Shown here piece after piece: positions 43,462 to 52,682 of a stretch of 55,911 bases of DNA (position 1 is its first letter; each line of letters begins with the position of its first letter). The stretch is taken from contig NZ_JACHVA010000089.1 of assembly GCF_014230055.1 (NCBI RefSeq), forward strand, positions 1 through 55,911. Reading direction: 5' to 3'. A program made the translations under genes and the position numbers. This DNA comes from Puniceicoccus vermicola (lineage in GTDB: Bacteria; Verrucomicrobiota; Verrucomicrobiia; Opitutales; Puniceicoccaceae). The notes under the pieces are model-generated. The model saw only the letters and a program-made list of their open reading frames with translations. It had not been told where the DNA came from and made no database searches.

Positions 43462-44231
43462 TGACGAACAGGAATGCACAGACCGATTGGAGCCAACTCA
43501 CTTGGCCGGAGATTGAGGAATTGCTCAATGAAGGGCAGACTGGGGTGATTCTGCCGATCGGTGCGACCGAGCAGCACGGACCCCATCTCGGAGTGGGGAT
43601 GGATAGTGCGCTGGCCGAGCGGTTGGCCCGTGGTGCCGCGGAGGCCACTGGCGTTCCCTGTCTCCCGACGATTCCTTACGGGTGCTCTTTGGGGCACTCT
43701 CACCGCTGGCCGGGAACGCTGGCTCTCCGTCCCCAAACGCTGATTGAAGTGATCGTGGATCTGGGCCGCTGGCTTTTTCAATCCGGATTCACTCGTTTAT
43801 TCATCGTGAACGGACACGTGGGGAACCGTTCCCCGCTTCGCTGCGCACTCGAGATTCTCCGCGCGGAGTGCGAGGACTTTAAAATCGCTATTTTCACAAC
43901 CGGAACTCTGAGTCCACGAGTTCAGGATGCATTCGATGTCGATGCGAAAGACTGGCACGCGAACGCTGCCGAGACATCATTGATGATGCATCTTTTCCCG
44001 GATCTGGTCCGGGAAGACCTTCTGAAGGATTCGGATGATCCGGACCGAACGGAGAATTGCGTCTTCGCTCACCCAGTTAACCGGACCAGTAAGAATGGAG
44101 TGACCGGGAAGCCCTCCGCAGCTTCCAGCGAGATGGGGGCGAGCTTGTTCGAACAAATGGTCGAAGACCTGAGTGAGCAGATTTGCCGAGGAATTTCGGA
44201 GCGTTCTCCTTTGGACGTATCCTTTCAATAA
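43461..44231 (+). CDS. Creatininase-family amidohydrolase
   Basis: The 256-residue metal-dependent hydrolase shows the creatininase signatures: LPIGATEQHGPHLGVGMDSA (Glu, His and Asp metal ligands), GCSLGHSHRWPGTLAL, FIVNGHVGNRSPLR (metal His; the usual NGHGGN is NGHVGN here) and HANAAETSLMMHL (metal Glu). Members open cyclic amides such as creatinine or hydrolyse formamide-type substrates. It is translationally coupled to the importer ATPase, so it probably acts on the imported compound or a downstream amide. Creatinine hydrolysis itself is not implied. Confidence 0.88.
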   Translation: MTNRNAQTDWSQLTWPEIEELLNEGQTGVILPIGATEQHGPHLGVGMDSALAERLARGAAEATGVPCLPTIPYGCSLGHSHRWPGTLALRPQTLIEVIVDLGRWLFQSGFTRLFIVNGHVGNRSPLRCALEILRAECEDFKIAIFTTGTLSPRVQDAFDVDAKDWHANAAETSLMMHLFPDLVREDLLKDSDDPDRTENCVFAHPVNRTSKNGVTGKPSAASSEMGASLFEQMVEDLSEQICRGISERSPLDVSFQ

Positions 44232-44252
44232 CTACTGAAAAATACCAATATT

Positions 44253-45671
44253 ATGAGTCTATCTGAATACAAAGCTCTGCCGTATTCCCGTGCTCGCGGG
44301 GATGCCTTCGGCAGCCTTCCCTCGGACGAGGAAATCGATAAAATCCATAAGGAGCTGGAAGCCGCCGGGGTAAAATACACCGTAGGTGCATACGTGGACA
44401 TCCACGGGGTTCCTAAGGGGAAATTCGTTCCTCTGTCCCATTTTAAGCACTTTGCCAAGGGTTCGGAACTCTACACGGGCTACGCTCTCGATGGTCTGGG
44501 CCAGAGTCCGAACGACGACGAGATCTGCTCGATTCCGGACCTCGGCCACATCATTCAACTGCCCTGGCAGCCTGAAGTGGCTTGGATGCCCGCCGACAAT
44601 GGGTTTAAGGGAGAGCCTTACGAGGTGAATTCTCGTGTGGCGCTGCAAAAAGTCCTGAAAAAGGCGAATGACATGGGCTTCGGGATGAACCTCGGGGTGG
44701 AGCCGGAAATCTTTGTCATCCGCAAGAATGAGGATGGCTCGATCGAGGTGCCGGATGCCGAGGACAAACTCGTGAAGAGTTGCTACGACGTGCGCTGCTT
44801 GATGACCCGTTTCGAGTGGATCGACAAAATGTCGACGACCATCGATGCGTTGGGCTGGGAGCTCTACTCGCTCGACCATGAGGATGCCAACTCGCAGTTC
44901 GAGTTCGATTTCAAGCATTGCGACGCTCTGACGATGTGTGACCGCTTGATCTTCTTGCGGATGATGGCCAAGCAATATGCGGAAGAAGAGGGCCTTGTCG
45001 CCACCTTCATGCCGAAGCCGTTTGCGAATAAGACGGGAAGTGGTGCCCACTTTAACATGTCGCTCTATGACCTCGAGACCGGAGGAAATCTCTTTGAAGA
45101 TCCGAACGACCCGCGGGGACTGGGCCTGAGCAAACTCGGATACCAATTTGTCGCCGGGATCCTTCGCCATGGACCAGCCCTATGCGCCGCTTTTGCGCCG
45201 ACCGTGAACAGCTACAAACGTCTGGTGCGTCGCGGATTGATGGCTTACTACTCGTGGGCACCGGTTTTCAACTCTTACGGACGCAACAATCGCACAAACT
45301 CGGTCCGGATTCCGATGGGCGGGGGACGTGTCGAGTCGCGCAATGCCGATTCCTCCTGCAACCCTTATCTTGCGGCGACGCTGGTGTTGGCTGCAGGCCT
45401 TGAAGGAATCGCCGAAGATCTCGATCCGGGCAATCCTCAGGAAGTGAATCTCTACGAGCTCGATCAAGCCGGTTTGGCAGAGCGCGGCATTCAGGAACTT
45501 CCACGGACTCTTCACGAAGCGGTTGAAGCCTTTGCTGCGGATCCATTCGTCACCGAAACCCTTGGCGAAGAGCTGCGTAATGAATTCGTCTCTTACAAGA
45601 GCGAGGAGTGGATCCAGTATCACCAGCGGGTTAGCGCCTGGGAGATCGAGGAATACGTGCAAAAGTTTTAG
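44253..45671 (+). CDS. glnT: Glutamine synthetase, type III GlnT-like
   Basis: The 472-residue protein has the GS beta-grasp ([20 protein letters not shown]) and the catalytic barrel: GVEPEIFVI metal glutamates, [27 protein letters not shown], the NSYKRL ATP/ammonia segment and [16 protein letters not shown]. It matches the GlnT group rather than GlnA. The segment [10 protein letters not shown] resembles the adenylylation-loop tyrosine of GSI-beta. It would assimilate ammonia released by the operon's enzymes; some GlnT relatives are gamma-glutamyl ligases for amines, so a substrate-modifying role is possible. Confidence 0.88.
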   Translation: MSLSEYKALPYSRARGDAFGSLPSDEEIDKIHKELEAAGVKYTVGAYVDIHGVPKGKFVPLSHFKHFAKGSELYTGYALDGLGQSPNDDEICSIPDLGHIIQLPWQPEVAWMPADNGFKGEPYEVNSRVALQKVLKKANDMGFGMNLGVEPEIFVIRKNEDGSIEVPDAEDKLVKSCYDVRCLMTRFEWIDKMSTTIDALGWELYSLDHEDANSQFEFDFKHCDALTMCDRLIFLRMMAKQYAEEEGLVATFMPKPFANKTGSGAHFNMSLYDLETGGNLFEDPNDPRGLGLSKLGYQFVAGILRHGPALCAAFAPTVNSYKRLVRRGLMAYYSWAPVFNSYGRNNRTNSVRIPMGGGRVESRNADSSCNPYLAATLVLAAGLEGIAEDLDPGNPQEVNLYELDQAGLAERGIQELPRTLHEAVEAFAADPFVTETLGEELRNEFVSYKSEEWIQYHQRVSAWEIEEYVQKF

Positions 45672-45684
45672 TTTTGGCCTGTCG

Positions 45685-45712
45685 GTATTACTAATTGTTT
45701 AAAAAATAATAT
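45685..45712. promoter_or_regulatory. Second NikR-type operator candidate, before the regulator gene
   Basis: GTATTA (45685-45690), 16 nt, TAATAT (45707-45712), ending 27 nt before the regulator ATG. It has the same half-sites and identical spacing as the element at 39986-40013. The region between is A/T-rich and could hold the -10. Confidence 0.72.
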
Positions 45713-45739
45713 TGTCCTGAGAATTGCTACGCTTAGTTT

Positions 45740-46183
45740 ATGAAGCGTATGAGTGAGCCCATCGAAAGAATCAGCCTCTCCATGCCTCGCAGCCTTGTGC
45801 GGCAATTGGATGAAATGATCGAAAGGAGAGGCTTTGAGAGCCGATCCCAAGCGATCTCGACCATGATCCACCAGCAAGTGGCGGAGCATGCCGAGGACTT
45901 GGGCAACGAGGTGACGACCGGGACGATCAATATTGTTTACGAGCACGGGCGCAATAATCTGAAGAAGCGCTTGGCGGAGATCGAATACGAGAATATCGCG
46001 GAAGTCATCAGCTCGCTCCATATTCTCCTCGAAAGCCAGCAAACGTTGGAAGTGATCCTGGTTCAGGGACCGGCCAGCAAGCTGCGACAGATAGCGAACG
46101 AACTCATCAGCTGTAAAGGGGTGCGGAGTGGAACCCTGAATATCCACTCCGCTGTCATCCCGCAGCTGCACGCGAAGAATTGA
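45740..46183 (+). CDS. NikR-like ribbon-helix-helix regulator with degenerate nickel site
   Basis: The 147-residue protein has the NikR order: RHH DNA-binding domain ([20 protein letters not shown], then [11 protein letters not shown], residues 8-45) and a C-terminal ACT-like metal-binding domain ([20 protein letters not shown]). In the NikR alignment only the His of SSLHILL (His87) is kept; His76, His89 and Cys95 are replaced by Tyr, Leu and Thr. It therefore is unlikely to sense nickel. Its DNA-contacting strand R-x-S-x-S parallels NikR R-x-T-x-T. Position in the middle of the operon and the two N16-spaced sites imply local autoregulation. Confidence 0.88.
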   Translation: MKRMSEPIERISLSMPRSLVRQLDEMIERRGFESRSQAISTMIHQQVAEHAEDLGNEVTTGTINIVYEHGRNNLKKRLAEIEYENIAEVISSLHILLESQQTLEVILVQGPASKLRQIANELISCKGVRSGTLNIHSAVIPQLHAKN

Positions 46184-46200
46184 TTCAACCAAAAGAAGAT

Positions 46201-46929
46201 ATGAGCCAATCAAAGAAGAACCTGTTCAGTCGGGAACTGGGCGGTGGACAAATGTGGTCGAAAGTCATTGGCCGGGGGAAATGCCTCCGGATGACTGACC
46301 TCGAGGGAGGGGCGAACGTCGGTATGCTTCTCTACAATGCGCTGGAAAAAACGGAGCGTTACAACATGCCGGACACTCTCAAGGGGCAGAAGATTTTCTA
46401 TCTCCGGGAGCCATATTGCCTGCACTCGGACATGGGGCGAATCCTTGCCTCGATTGTCGAAGACGGTCCGGGCTGGCACGACACGGTTTGCGGCACCTCT
46501 CTTCCCTCCCTCGTCGAGGAGAAGTATGGTAAGAAAGACTACCAGGAAGCGCACAACGATTGGTATCGTGCGGGTCGGGAGTTGTTTCTTATCGAGCTCG
46601 GAAAATGGGGGCTCGGTGAGCGGGATTTAGTCCCGAACATCAACTGGTTCAGCAAGATTGCCCCGGACGAGGAGGGGAAGCTTTCCTACGTTCCCGGTCA
46701 TTCGACTGCGGGATCCTCGGTAACGATTCGCTTCGAGCTCGACTCGCTCGTGGTCCTCAACACCTGCCAGCATCCTCTCGATCCGAATCCCCGTTATGAG
46801 CCGAAACCGGTCAAATTGGAGGTCTTTGAAGCCGATCCGGTTACGAGTTACGACCCGAGTCGACTGGTGCGTCCGGAAAATGAACGGGCATTCCAGAACA
46901 CCGAAGACTATAACCTTCTACGCTTCTAG
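46201..46929 (+). CDS. DUF1989 urea-carboxylase-associated protein 2 / carboxyguanidine deiminase subunit homologue
   Basis: From ATG 46201 (with AAAGAAG before it) the product has 242 residues and the DUF1989 layout: [51 protein letters not shown] and [16 protein letters not shown], with a closing [14 protein letters not shown]. His and Cys in these blocks are probable metal ligands. DUF1989 pairs were long called urea-carboxylase-associated proteins and are now known in guanidine utilisers as the heteromeric carboxyguanidine deiminase CgiAB. The stop is directly followed by the next ATG. Confidence 0.88.
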   Translation: MSQSKKNLFSRELGGGQMWSKVIGRGKCLRMTDLEGGANVGMLLYNALEKTERYNMPDTLKGQKIFYLREPYCLHSDMGRILASIVEDGPGWHDTVCGTSLPSLVEEKYGKKDYQEAHNDWYRAGRELFLIELGKWGLGERDLVPNINWFSKIAPDEEGKLSYVPGHSTAGSSVTIRFELDSLVVLNTCQHPLDPNPRYEPKPVKLEVFEADPVTSYDPSRLVRPENERAFQNTEDYNLLRF

Positions 46930-47574
46930 ATGATGAGTAATTTGACTGAAAGCCAACTACTGCCAGAGAACGCGGTTTACGAACATACCATCCGGGCCGG
47001 AGATCACTGGATGCGGCGTATCGAAAAAGGGCAGACCTTTCGCATCCTGGACCTCAAGGGAAACCAGGCGGCGGACACGCTCTTCTACAACGCTGAGGAT
47101 CCGGATGATCGCTACAGTGCTTCGGATACGATCGCGGCGCAAGGGGCGCTCTACCTGACGACGGGAACGCGGTTGATGTCCACGCGGGGGACTGAGCTAT
47201 TGAAGATTGTCGCGGATACCTGCGGGCGTCACGACACTCTCGGTGGCGCCTGCTCCCGCGAGAGCAACACCATGCGCTATGCCCACGACAAGGAGCATAT
47301 GCATGCTTGCCGTGACAGTTTTCTCCGGGGCGTACAGAGCTGGTGCCATCACATGGATAAGCGCGATGTGACTTGTAACATCAACTTCTTCATGAACGTT
47401 CCGGTGACTCCTGAAGGAGAGCTCGACTTCGCTGACGGGATCTCGGCTCCTGGCCGGTATGTTGAGATGGTGGCGAGTTGCCCGGTGATCGCCTTGATCT
47501 CCAACTGTCCTCAATTGAACAATCCGTGTAACGCCTACAATCCGACACCCGTTCAGGTTCTCATCTGGGACTGA
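46930..47574 (+). CDS. DUF1989 urea-carboxylase-associated protein 1 / carboxyguanidine deiminase subunit homologue
   Basis: This 214-residue partner starts [20 protein letters not shown] and has [71 protein letters not shown] and a final [20 protein letters not shown]. The HDT/CS and C-N-I-N blocks match its neighbour, as expected for paralogous subunits. Zero-gap arrangement with the preceding gene indicates one complex. Together with the carboxylase it would convert carboxyguanidine to allophanate, or assist a urea carboxylase if the substrate is urea. Confidence 0.88.
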   Translation: MMSNLTESQLLPENAVYEHTIRAGDHWMRRIEKGQTFRILDLKGNQAADTLFYNAEDPDDRYSASDTIAAQGALYLTTGTRLMSTRGTELLKIVADTCGRHDTLGGACSRESNTMRYAHDKEHMHACRDSFLRGVQSWCHHMDKRDVTCNINFFMNVPVTPEGELDFADGISAPGRYVEMVASCPVIALISNCPQLNNPCNAYNPTPVQVLIWD

Positions 47575-47622
47575 TCGCATCCGGATTTCTAGACGAAAGC
47601 GAGAGACTCTCGACTTCCCCCC

Positions 47623-50600
47623 ATGTTTAAAAAGATACTGATAGCCAATCGCGGCGAGATCGCCGTTCGCATCATTCGCACTGCCCAGAAGCTTGGAGTT
47701 CAGACCGTAGCGGTCTATTCCGACGCAGACCGGAATGCTCCCCATGTCTCTATGGCGGATGAATCCGTGCGGGTAGGGCCGGCGCCGGTTTCGGAAAGCT
47801 ATCTGAATCAGGCGGCGATTGTGCAAGCCTGTGTCGACACTGGGGCCGAAGCGGTTCATCCGGGCTATGGTCTCTTGAGCGAATCCGCTACCTTCGCCGA
47901 GGCTTTGGAAGCGGCGGGGATCGCCTTTGTCGGACCCAGGCCCGAGCATCTGCGCAATTTTGGGCTGAAGCACACGGCCCGTGATCTGGCGGTGGATTCG
48001 GGAGTGCCTTTGGTGCCGGGGACCGATCTGTTGACCAGCCTCGCTGAGGCGCAGGCGGAGTCGGAGAAGATTGGCTATCCGATCATGCTCAAGAGCACGG
48101 CAGGCGGAGGAGGGATCGGAATGCAGATCTGCCGCAGCGCTGAAGACCTTGCCGAAGCGTTTGAGCGGGTCAAACGATTGGGGCAGTCCAATTTCGGCGA
48201 AGGGGGTGTTTTTCTCGAAAAGTATATCGAGCGAGCGCGCCACTTGGAGGTTCAGATCTTCGGGGATGGAAAGGGTGGGGCCGTATCGCTCGGTGTCCGG
48301 GATTGTTCCGCTCAACGCCGGAATCAGAAAGTCATTGAGGAGACTCCGGCCTCTGGAGTGCCGGAAGAGGTCTTGGAGGGATTGCAGTCGTCGGCTGTGA
48401 AACTGGCCGAATCTGTAAAGTATCGGTCTGCCGGGACCGTCGAGTTTATCTATGATGTTGGGGCCCAGGGCTTCTACTTCCTCGAGGTGAATACACGCCT
48501 CCAGGTTGAGCACGGAGTTACGGAACAGGTTCAGGGCGTCGATTTGGTCGAGTGGATGATCGCCTTGGCGGCGGATGAGCTTTCTTCGCTCGCACTTCCG
48601 GATAACCGACCGGGAGGGCACAGCATCGAAGCTCGCATTTACGCAGAAAATCCCCTGCAGGATTTTCGTCCCTCGAGCGGCCTGCTCAATCATGTTCAAT
48701 TTCCGGAAGGCGTTCGATGCGATCATTGGATCGCGTCCGGAGCGGAGGTGAGTCCTTATTACGATCCCTTGCTGGCGAAGATCATCGTTCATGAAGAATC
48801 CCGCGAGGAGGCCCTTCAGGCTTTAGAGAAAGCGCTGCGGGATACGGAACTCTACGGCATTGAGACGAATCGGGAGTATTTGATCGCCTTGGCCGGAAGC
48901 TCCTTGTTGGCGGAGAATGAGATGACGACCCAATCGTTGGCCTCTTTCGCTTATGAGCCGCGGATGATTGACGTTTTAAAACCCGGCACCCAAACGACCG
49001 TGCAGGACTTTCCGGGACGCCTTGGCTACTGGGATGTTGGAGTCCCACCGTCCGGACCGATGGATTCCCGATCGTTCCGTTTGGGGAATCGCCTCCTTGG
49101 AAACGATGCGGATGCTGCGGGCCTGGAAATCACGGTTCAAGGACCCAAGCTTCATTTTCACTCGAGCACGACGATCGTTCTTACCGGAGCGACGACGGAC
49201 GCCACCGTTGATGGTGATCCAATAGACTTCTGGGGGCCGGTTGTGATCGAGGCGGGTTCGGTGCTCGATGTGGGGCAGGTGAGTGATGTCGGGATGCGGG
49301 CTTATCTCTGCATCGCCGGGGGATTCGATGTCGCCGAATATCTGGGAAGCAAATCCACTTTTACCCTCGGTCAGTTTGGCGGACACGGGGGGCGGGCTCT
49401 ACAGACTGGCGATGTTCTTCATTTTAATGGTCCATCCGGGTTGGCCGTTTCCGAAGAGCTGCCGGAAGCATTGCGTCCGCAGTGGTCGAACCATTGGTCG
49501 ATCAAGGTCTTATACGGCCCGCACGGTGCTCCGGACTATTTCACTCCGGAGGATATTGATACCTTTTTGAACACGGATTGGGAGGTGCACTTCAACTCCG
49601 CCCGCACCGGAGTTCGGCTCATCGGTCCGAAGCCCCAATGGGCCCGCACCGATGGAGGCGAGGCGGGGCTTCACCCTTCCAATATTCACGACAACGCTTA
49701 CGCGGTCGGGGCTGTGGACTTTACGGGCGATATGCCGGTGATTCTCGGTCCGGACGGGCCGAGTCTGGGGGGCTTTGTTTGTCCGGTGACGATTGCCGCG
49801 GCGGAGTTGTGGAAGATCGGTCAACTGAAGCCAGGCGACACAATTCGTTTCGAGTGCGTCACCCAAGAAGAGGCAACCCGGATGTTGGAGGCGTCAGAAA
49901 CTCTGCTTCAGGACCTCAATGGTCCAGACGTCGTTCCGGAGATTCATGTTCCAGTCGGCGATGAAGCGATCCTTGTCGACATGGGGGAAGGGGATGACCG
50001 CTGGGTGGTTCGCCAGTCTGGAGATGATAACGTCTTGATCGAGTTTGGTCCGCCGGTTCTGAACCTTCGGCTTCGGTTTGCCGTGCACGTCTTTTACGAG
50101 GCCTTGAAGGAGGATCTCTTCGAGGGAATTATCGACCTGACCCCGGGAATACGCTCTCTGCAGGTGCATTTTGACAATCGGAAGGTGAGCCGGGCTGCAG
50201 TTCTGGAATGGGTGAGGAATAAGAAGGAAGGCTTGGGTCCATTGGAGGATCAGACCGTGCCCTCGCGGATCGTTCATCTACCTTTGTCCTGGGATGACCC
50301 GGCAACCCAGAAAGCGATAGACCGCTACATTACCTCGGTTCGAGACGATGCTCCTTGGTGCCCCTCGAATCTGGAGTTCATCCGCCGCATGAACGGGCTC
50401 GATTCGATTGAAGACGTGAAGAAGATCGTTTTTGAGGCGAGCTATGTAGTTCTCGGTCTCGGTGATGTTTACCTCGGAGCTCCGGTGGCAACACCGTTGG
50501 ATCCGCGACAGCGTCTGGTAACCACCAAATACAACCCTGCCCGCACCTGGACGCCGGAGAACGCGGTTGGGATCGGCGGAACTTATCTCTGTGTCTATGG

Positions 50601-51210
50601 GATGGAGGGACCGGGTGGATACCAGTTTGTGGGAAGGACGCTTCAGATGTGGAATCGCTACGGTTCGTCGGAGTCATTCCACGACGACACGCGATGGCTC
50701 CTTCGGTTCTTTGACCAGATTCGTTTTTATCCCGTATCGGCGGAAGAGCTCTTGGAGATCCGTGAAGATTTTCCGAACGGACGATATCCAATTCGTATTG
50801 AAGAAAGCTCCTTCTCGCTGGCCGAGCACGAAGCCATGCTCGAGCGCGAGGCGGACAGTATCGCCGAGTTTAAGGAAAAGCAGCAGACTGCATTTAATGA
50901 AGAGCGCTCGCGGTGGAATGAGGCGGACCAAAAGTCGGCTCAGCAGGAAGTCGTTGATTCCGACGAAGTTGATACCGAACTTCCCGAGGGGGTGGAAGCG
51001 GTGGAGAGCCCGGTTGCAGGGAGCCTCTATCAGATTCTGGTCGAGGAAGGAGACTCGGTCGAAGAAGGACAAGCGGTCTTAATTGTCGAATCCATGAAGA
51101 TGGAGATCACAGTCACCAGCCCCAATGCCGGAACCGTGCAGTCTATCCTCAAACAGCCGGGTCAACCGATCAAACCGGGTGAAATCTTGCTCGGGGTCGA
51201 CCCGTCCTGA
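47623..51210 (+). CDS. Biotin-dependent urea/guanidine carboxylase
   Basis: The 1195-residue multidomain enzyme contains biotin carboxylase ([20 protein letters not shown], the ATP loop [13 protein letters not shown], and [20 protein letters not shown]; residues 1-450). The carboxyltransferase made of KipA/KipI-like halves follows ([29 protein letters not shown], then [44 protein letters not shown]; about 455-1040). A Glu-rich linker and biotinyl domain ([10 protein letters not shown], biotin Lys in VESMKMEIT) close it. Length and order are those of stand-alone urea carboxylases; the DUF1989 partners favour guanidine as substrate. No allophanate hydrolase domain is fused. Confidence 0.93.
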   Translation: MFKKILIANRGEIAVRIIRTAQKLGVQTVAVYSDADRNAPHVSMADESVRVGPAPVSESYLNQAAIVQACVDTGAEAVHPGYGLLSESATFAEALEAAGIAFVGPRPEHLRNFGLKHTARDLAVDSGVPLVPGTDLLTSLAEAQAESEKIGYPIMLKSTAGGGGIGMQICRSAEDLAEAFERVKRLGQSNFGEGGVFLEKYIERARHLEVQIFGDGKGGAVSLGVRDCSAQRRNQKVIEETPASGVPEEVLEGLQSSAVKLAESVKYRSAGTVEFIYDVGAQGFYFLEVNTRLQVEHGVTEQVQGVDLVEWMIALAADELSSLALPDNRPGGHSIEARIYAENPLQDFRPSSGLLNHVQFPEGVRCDHWIASGAEVSPYYDPLLAKIIVHEESREEALQALEKALRDTELYGIETNREYLIALAGSSLLAENEMTTQSLASFAYEPRMIDVLKPGTQTTVQDFPGRLGYWDVGVPPSGPMDSRSFRLGNRLLGNDADAAGLEITVQGPKLHFHSSTTIVLTGATTDATVDGDPIDFWGPVVIEAGSVLDVGQVSDVGMRAYLCIAGGFDVAEYLGSKSTFTLGQFGGHGGRALQTGDVLHFNGPSGLAVSEELPEALRPQWSNHWSIKVLYGPHGAPDYFTPEDIDTFLNTDWEVHFNSARTGVRLIGPKPQWARTDGGEAGLHPSNIHDNAYAVGAVDFTGDMPVILGPDGPSLGGFVCPVTIAAAELWKIGQLKPGDTIRFECVTQEEATRMLEASETLLQDLNGPDVVPEIHVPVGDEAILVDMGEGDDRWVVRQSGDDNVLIEFGPPVLNLRLRFAVHVFYEALKEDLFEGIIDLTPGIRSLQVHFDNRKVSRAAVLEWVRNKKEGLGPLEDQTVPSRIVHLPLSWDDPATQKAIDRYITSVRDDAPWCPSNLEFIRRMNGLDSIEDVKKIVFEASYVVLGLGDVYLGAPVATPLDPRQRLVTTKYNPARTWTPENAVGIGGTYLCVYGMEGPGGYQFVGRTLQMWNRYGSSESFHDDTRWLLRFFDQIRFYPVSAEELLEIREDFPNGRYPIRIEESSFSLAEHEAMLEREADSIAEFKEKQQTAFNEERSRWNEADQKSAQQEVVDSDEVDTELPEGVEAVESPVAGSLYQILVEEGDSVEEGQAVLIVESMKMEITVTSPNAGTVQSILKQPGQPIKPGEILLGVDPS

Positions 51211-51264
51211 TCGAGAAATGAGGTCCCGGTAGGTCGGCGGGCGACTTCCGGGAGGTCACAAACC

Positions 51265-52623
51265 CTATTGAGGGTCTTCAACCATTTCCCCGACGATGAA
51301 GATGGAACCCGTGTGCCAGCGGTTGGGCTCGTATTTTTCGGGGGACTTTTCGATGTCGTCGCGATTTCGTTCGAAGAGGACTTGGCTTTTGTCGAATTCT
51401 TCGTCGAGTACGCGAATGGTGAACTCATGCTCGGAGTCGTCGATTCCATCGGCAATGCCGAGAGTAGAGAGTCGGGAGTAGGTGCAGTATCCGTCCATCC
51501 GGGTCTTTTCCTTGGATTGTCCGTCAATCGTGATCTCGAGCACGGCTGCATCGGGGCCAAGAAGGTCATAGACCATGGCTTTGGAGCCTTTGAAGCGGAA
51601 CGACAAGGTTGCACCGGGGTTGAGGCGGTAGAGAGGGTTCAGGCGTGATCCAAACCGTTTGGCGAGAGGATCTCCCATTTCGCTCAAATTTTCGTAGGGA
51701 CCGTCGAGCATCTCTTCGGTGATCGTGATTTGCTGGGCATCCTCGAAGTTGTCCTCGCGGATAGGAGTGCCAATCTCATGGGGACTGACTTCGGTGTTTT
51801 CGCGTAGCTCTTCCATCGCCCGGATGAGGGCTTGGGTGTAGAGAACATGGCCCGTTTCGGGATAGGGGTGGACGCCGTCCTTGGAAAAGATGATCCGGCC
51901 TTCGTCATCGGTGGCGAGTTCGGCAGACTCGTTGAGCTCATCGCCAGAGACCTGGGTCATGGGTGCAGTGGTCTTCATGACGAGTTTGCCATCCTTTTCG
52001 AGCTTGGCCGCCTCAAGTCCCATGTGTACCGAGGGGATTCCGTAGTAATCGGCAACGCTTTCCATGACGCTGGCCGAGCGTTTCATCTTCCCGTTTGCGA
52101 GTTGCTTGGAATCGCGGAACGTCATCGTGTAGACAAAACAGATGTCGGTTTCGGGGGAGGCTTTCCAGGTCTTGCGGACGATGCCTTCCATCGCCTTCAC
52201 GATGCGATCCGGAGGTGTTCCGGCATCGTTCACGGCAAACTCTACGAAGAGAAGGTCGGGTTTTTGATTCAGGGCGTCGTTCTCGAGACGGAAAACTCCG
52301 AGGGTGGATCCGGTCCCCCCAATCGCGGCGTGAATTTGGTCGACCTTTGACTTGGGAAATTGTTCGCGAAACCATTCGAGGCTCTGAACCCGCCAGCCGC
52401 TCTGAGCGGTGATGCTCCCTCCCAAATAGGCGATGGTGACAGGTTCACCGTCTTCCAACTTCTGGAAGAAATTAGGAAGCCCGTCGCGCGGGGTAAATTC
52501 AACCGCATCGACTAGCGGATAATCGGCTTCAGCGCCTTGGGCACCGGTCACGATGGAGAGGAGACCAAAGGCGATTGAACAAAAGAGGCTTTTTGCGAAA
52601 CGGGGGGAGGGATTTTGCTTCAT
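51265..52623 (-). CDS. Secreted SGNH/GDSL-family hydrolase
   Basis: From MKQNPSPRFAKSLFCSIAFG the 452-residue protein has a signal peptide (cleavage after about residue 30 in TGAQGA). The SGNH blocks follow: AYLGGSITAQSGW (block I, Ser), HAAIGGTGSTLG (block II, Gly), LLFVEFAVNDAG (block III, Asn) and KDGVHPYPETGH (block V, Asp/His). A C-terminal beta-rich domain (about 300-450) is appended. Such exported esterases deacetylate plant or algal polysaccharides. It is convergent with the carboxylase operon. Confidence 0.88.
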   Translation of the reverse strand: MKQNPSPRFAKSLFCSIAFGLLSIVTGAQGAEADYPLVDAVEFTPRDGLPNFFQKLEDGEPVTIAYLGGSITAQSGWRVQSLEWFREQFPKSKVDQIHAAIGGTGSTLGVFRLENDALNQKPDLLFVEFAVNDAGTPPDRIVKAMEGIVRKTWKASPETDICFVYTMTFRDSKQLANGKMKRSASVMESVADYYGIPSVHMGLEAAKLEKDGKLVMKTTAPMTQVSGDELNESAELATDDEGRIIFSKDGVHPYPETGHVLYTQALIRAMEELRENTEVSPHEIGTPIREDNFEDAQQITITEEMLDGPYENLSEMGDPLAKRFGSRLNPLYRLNPGATLSFRFKGSKAMVYDLLGPDAAVLEITIDGQSKEKTRMDGYCTYSRLSTLGIADGIDDSEHEFTIRVLDEEFDKSQVLFERNRDDIEKSPEKYEPNRWHTGSIFIVGEMVEDPQ

Positions 52624-52682
52624 GAAGTGGAAAAGGATGGCTTTTGACTCGGAGCGAATCAACCGGATTCCAAGTCTTCCTT

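Noticed and set aside
47197-48792. 531-codon minus-strand frame opposite the carboxylase gene
   Set aside because: Antisense to intact DUF1989 and biotin carboxylase motifs; no family features.
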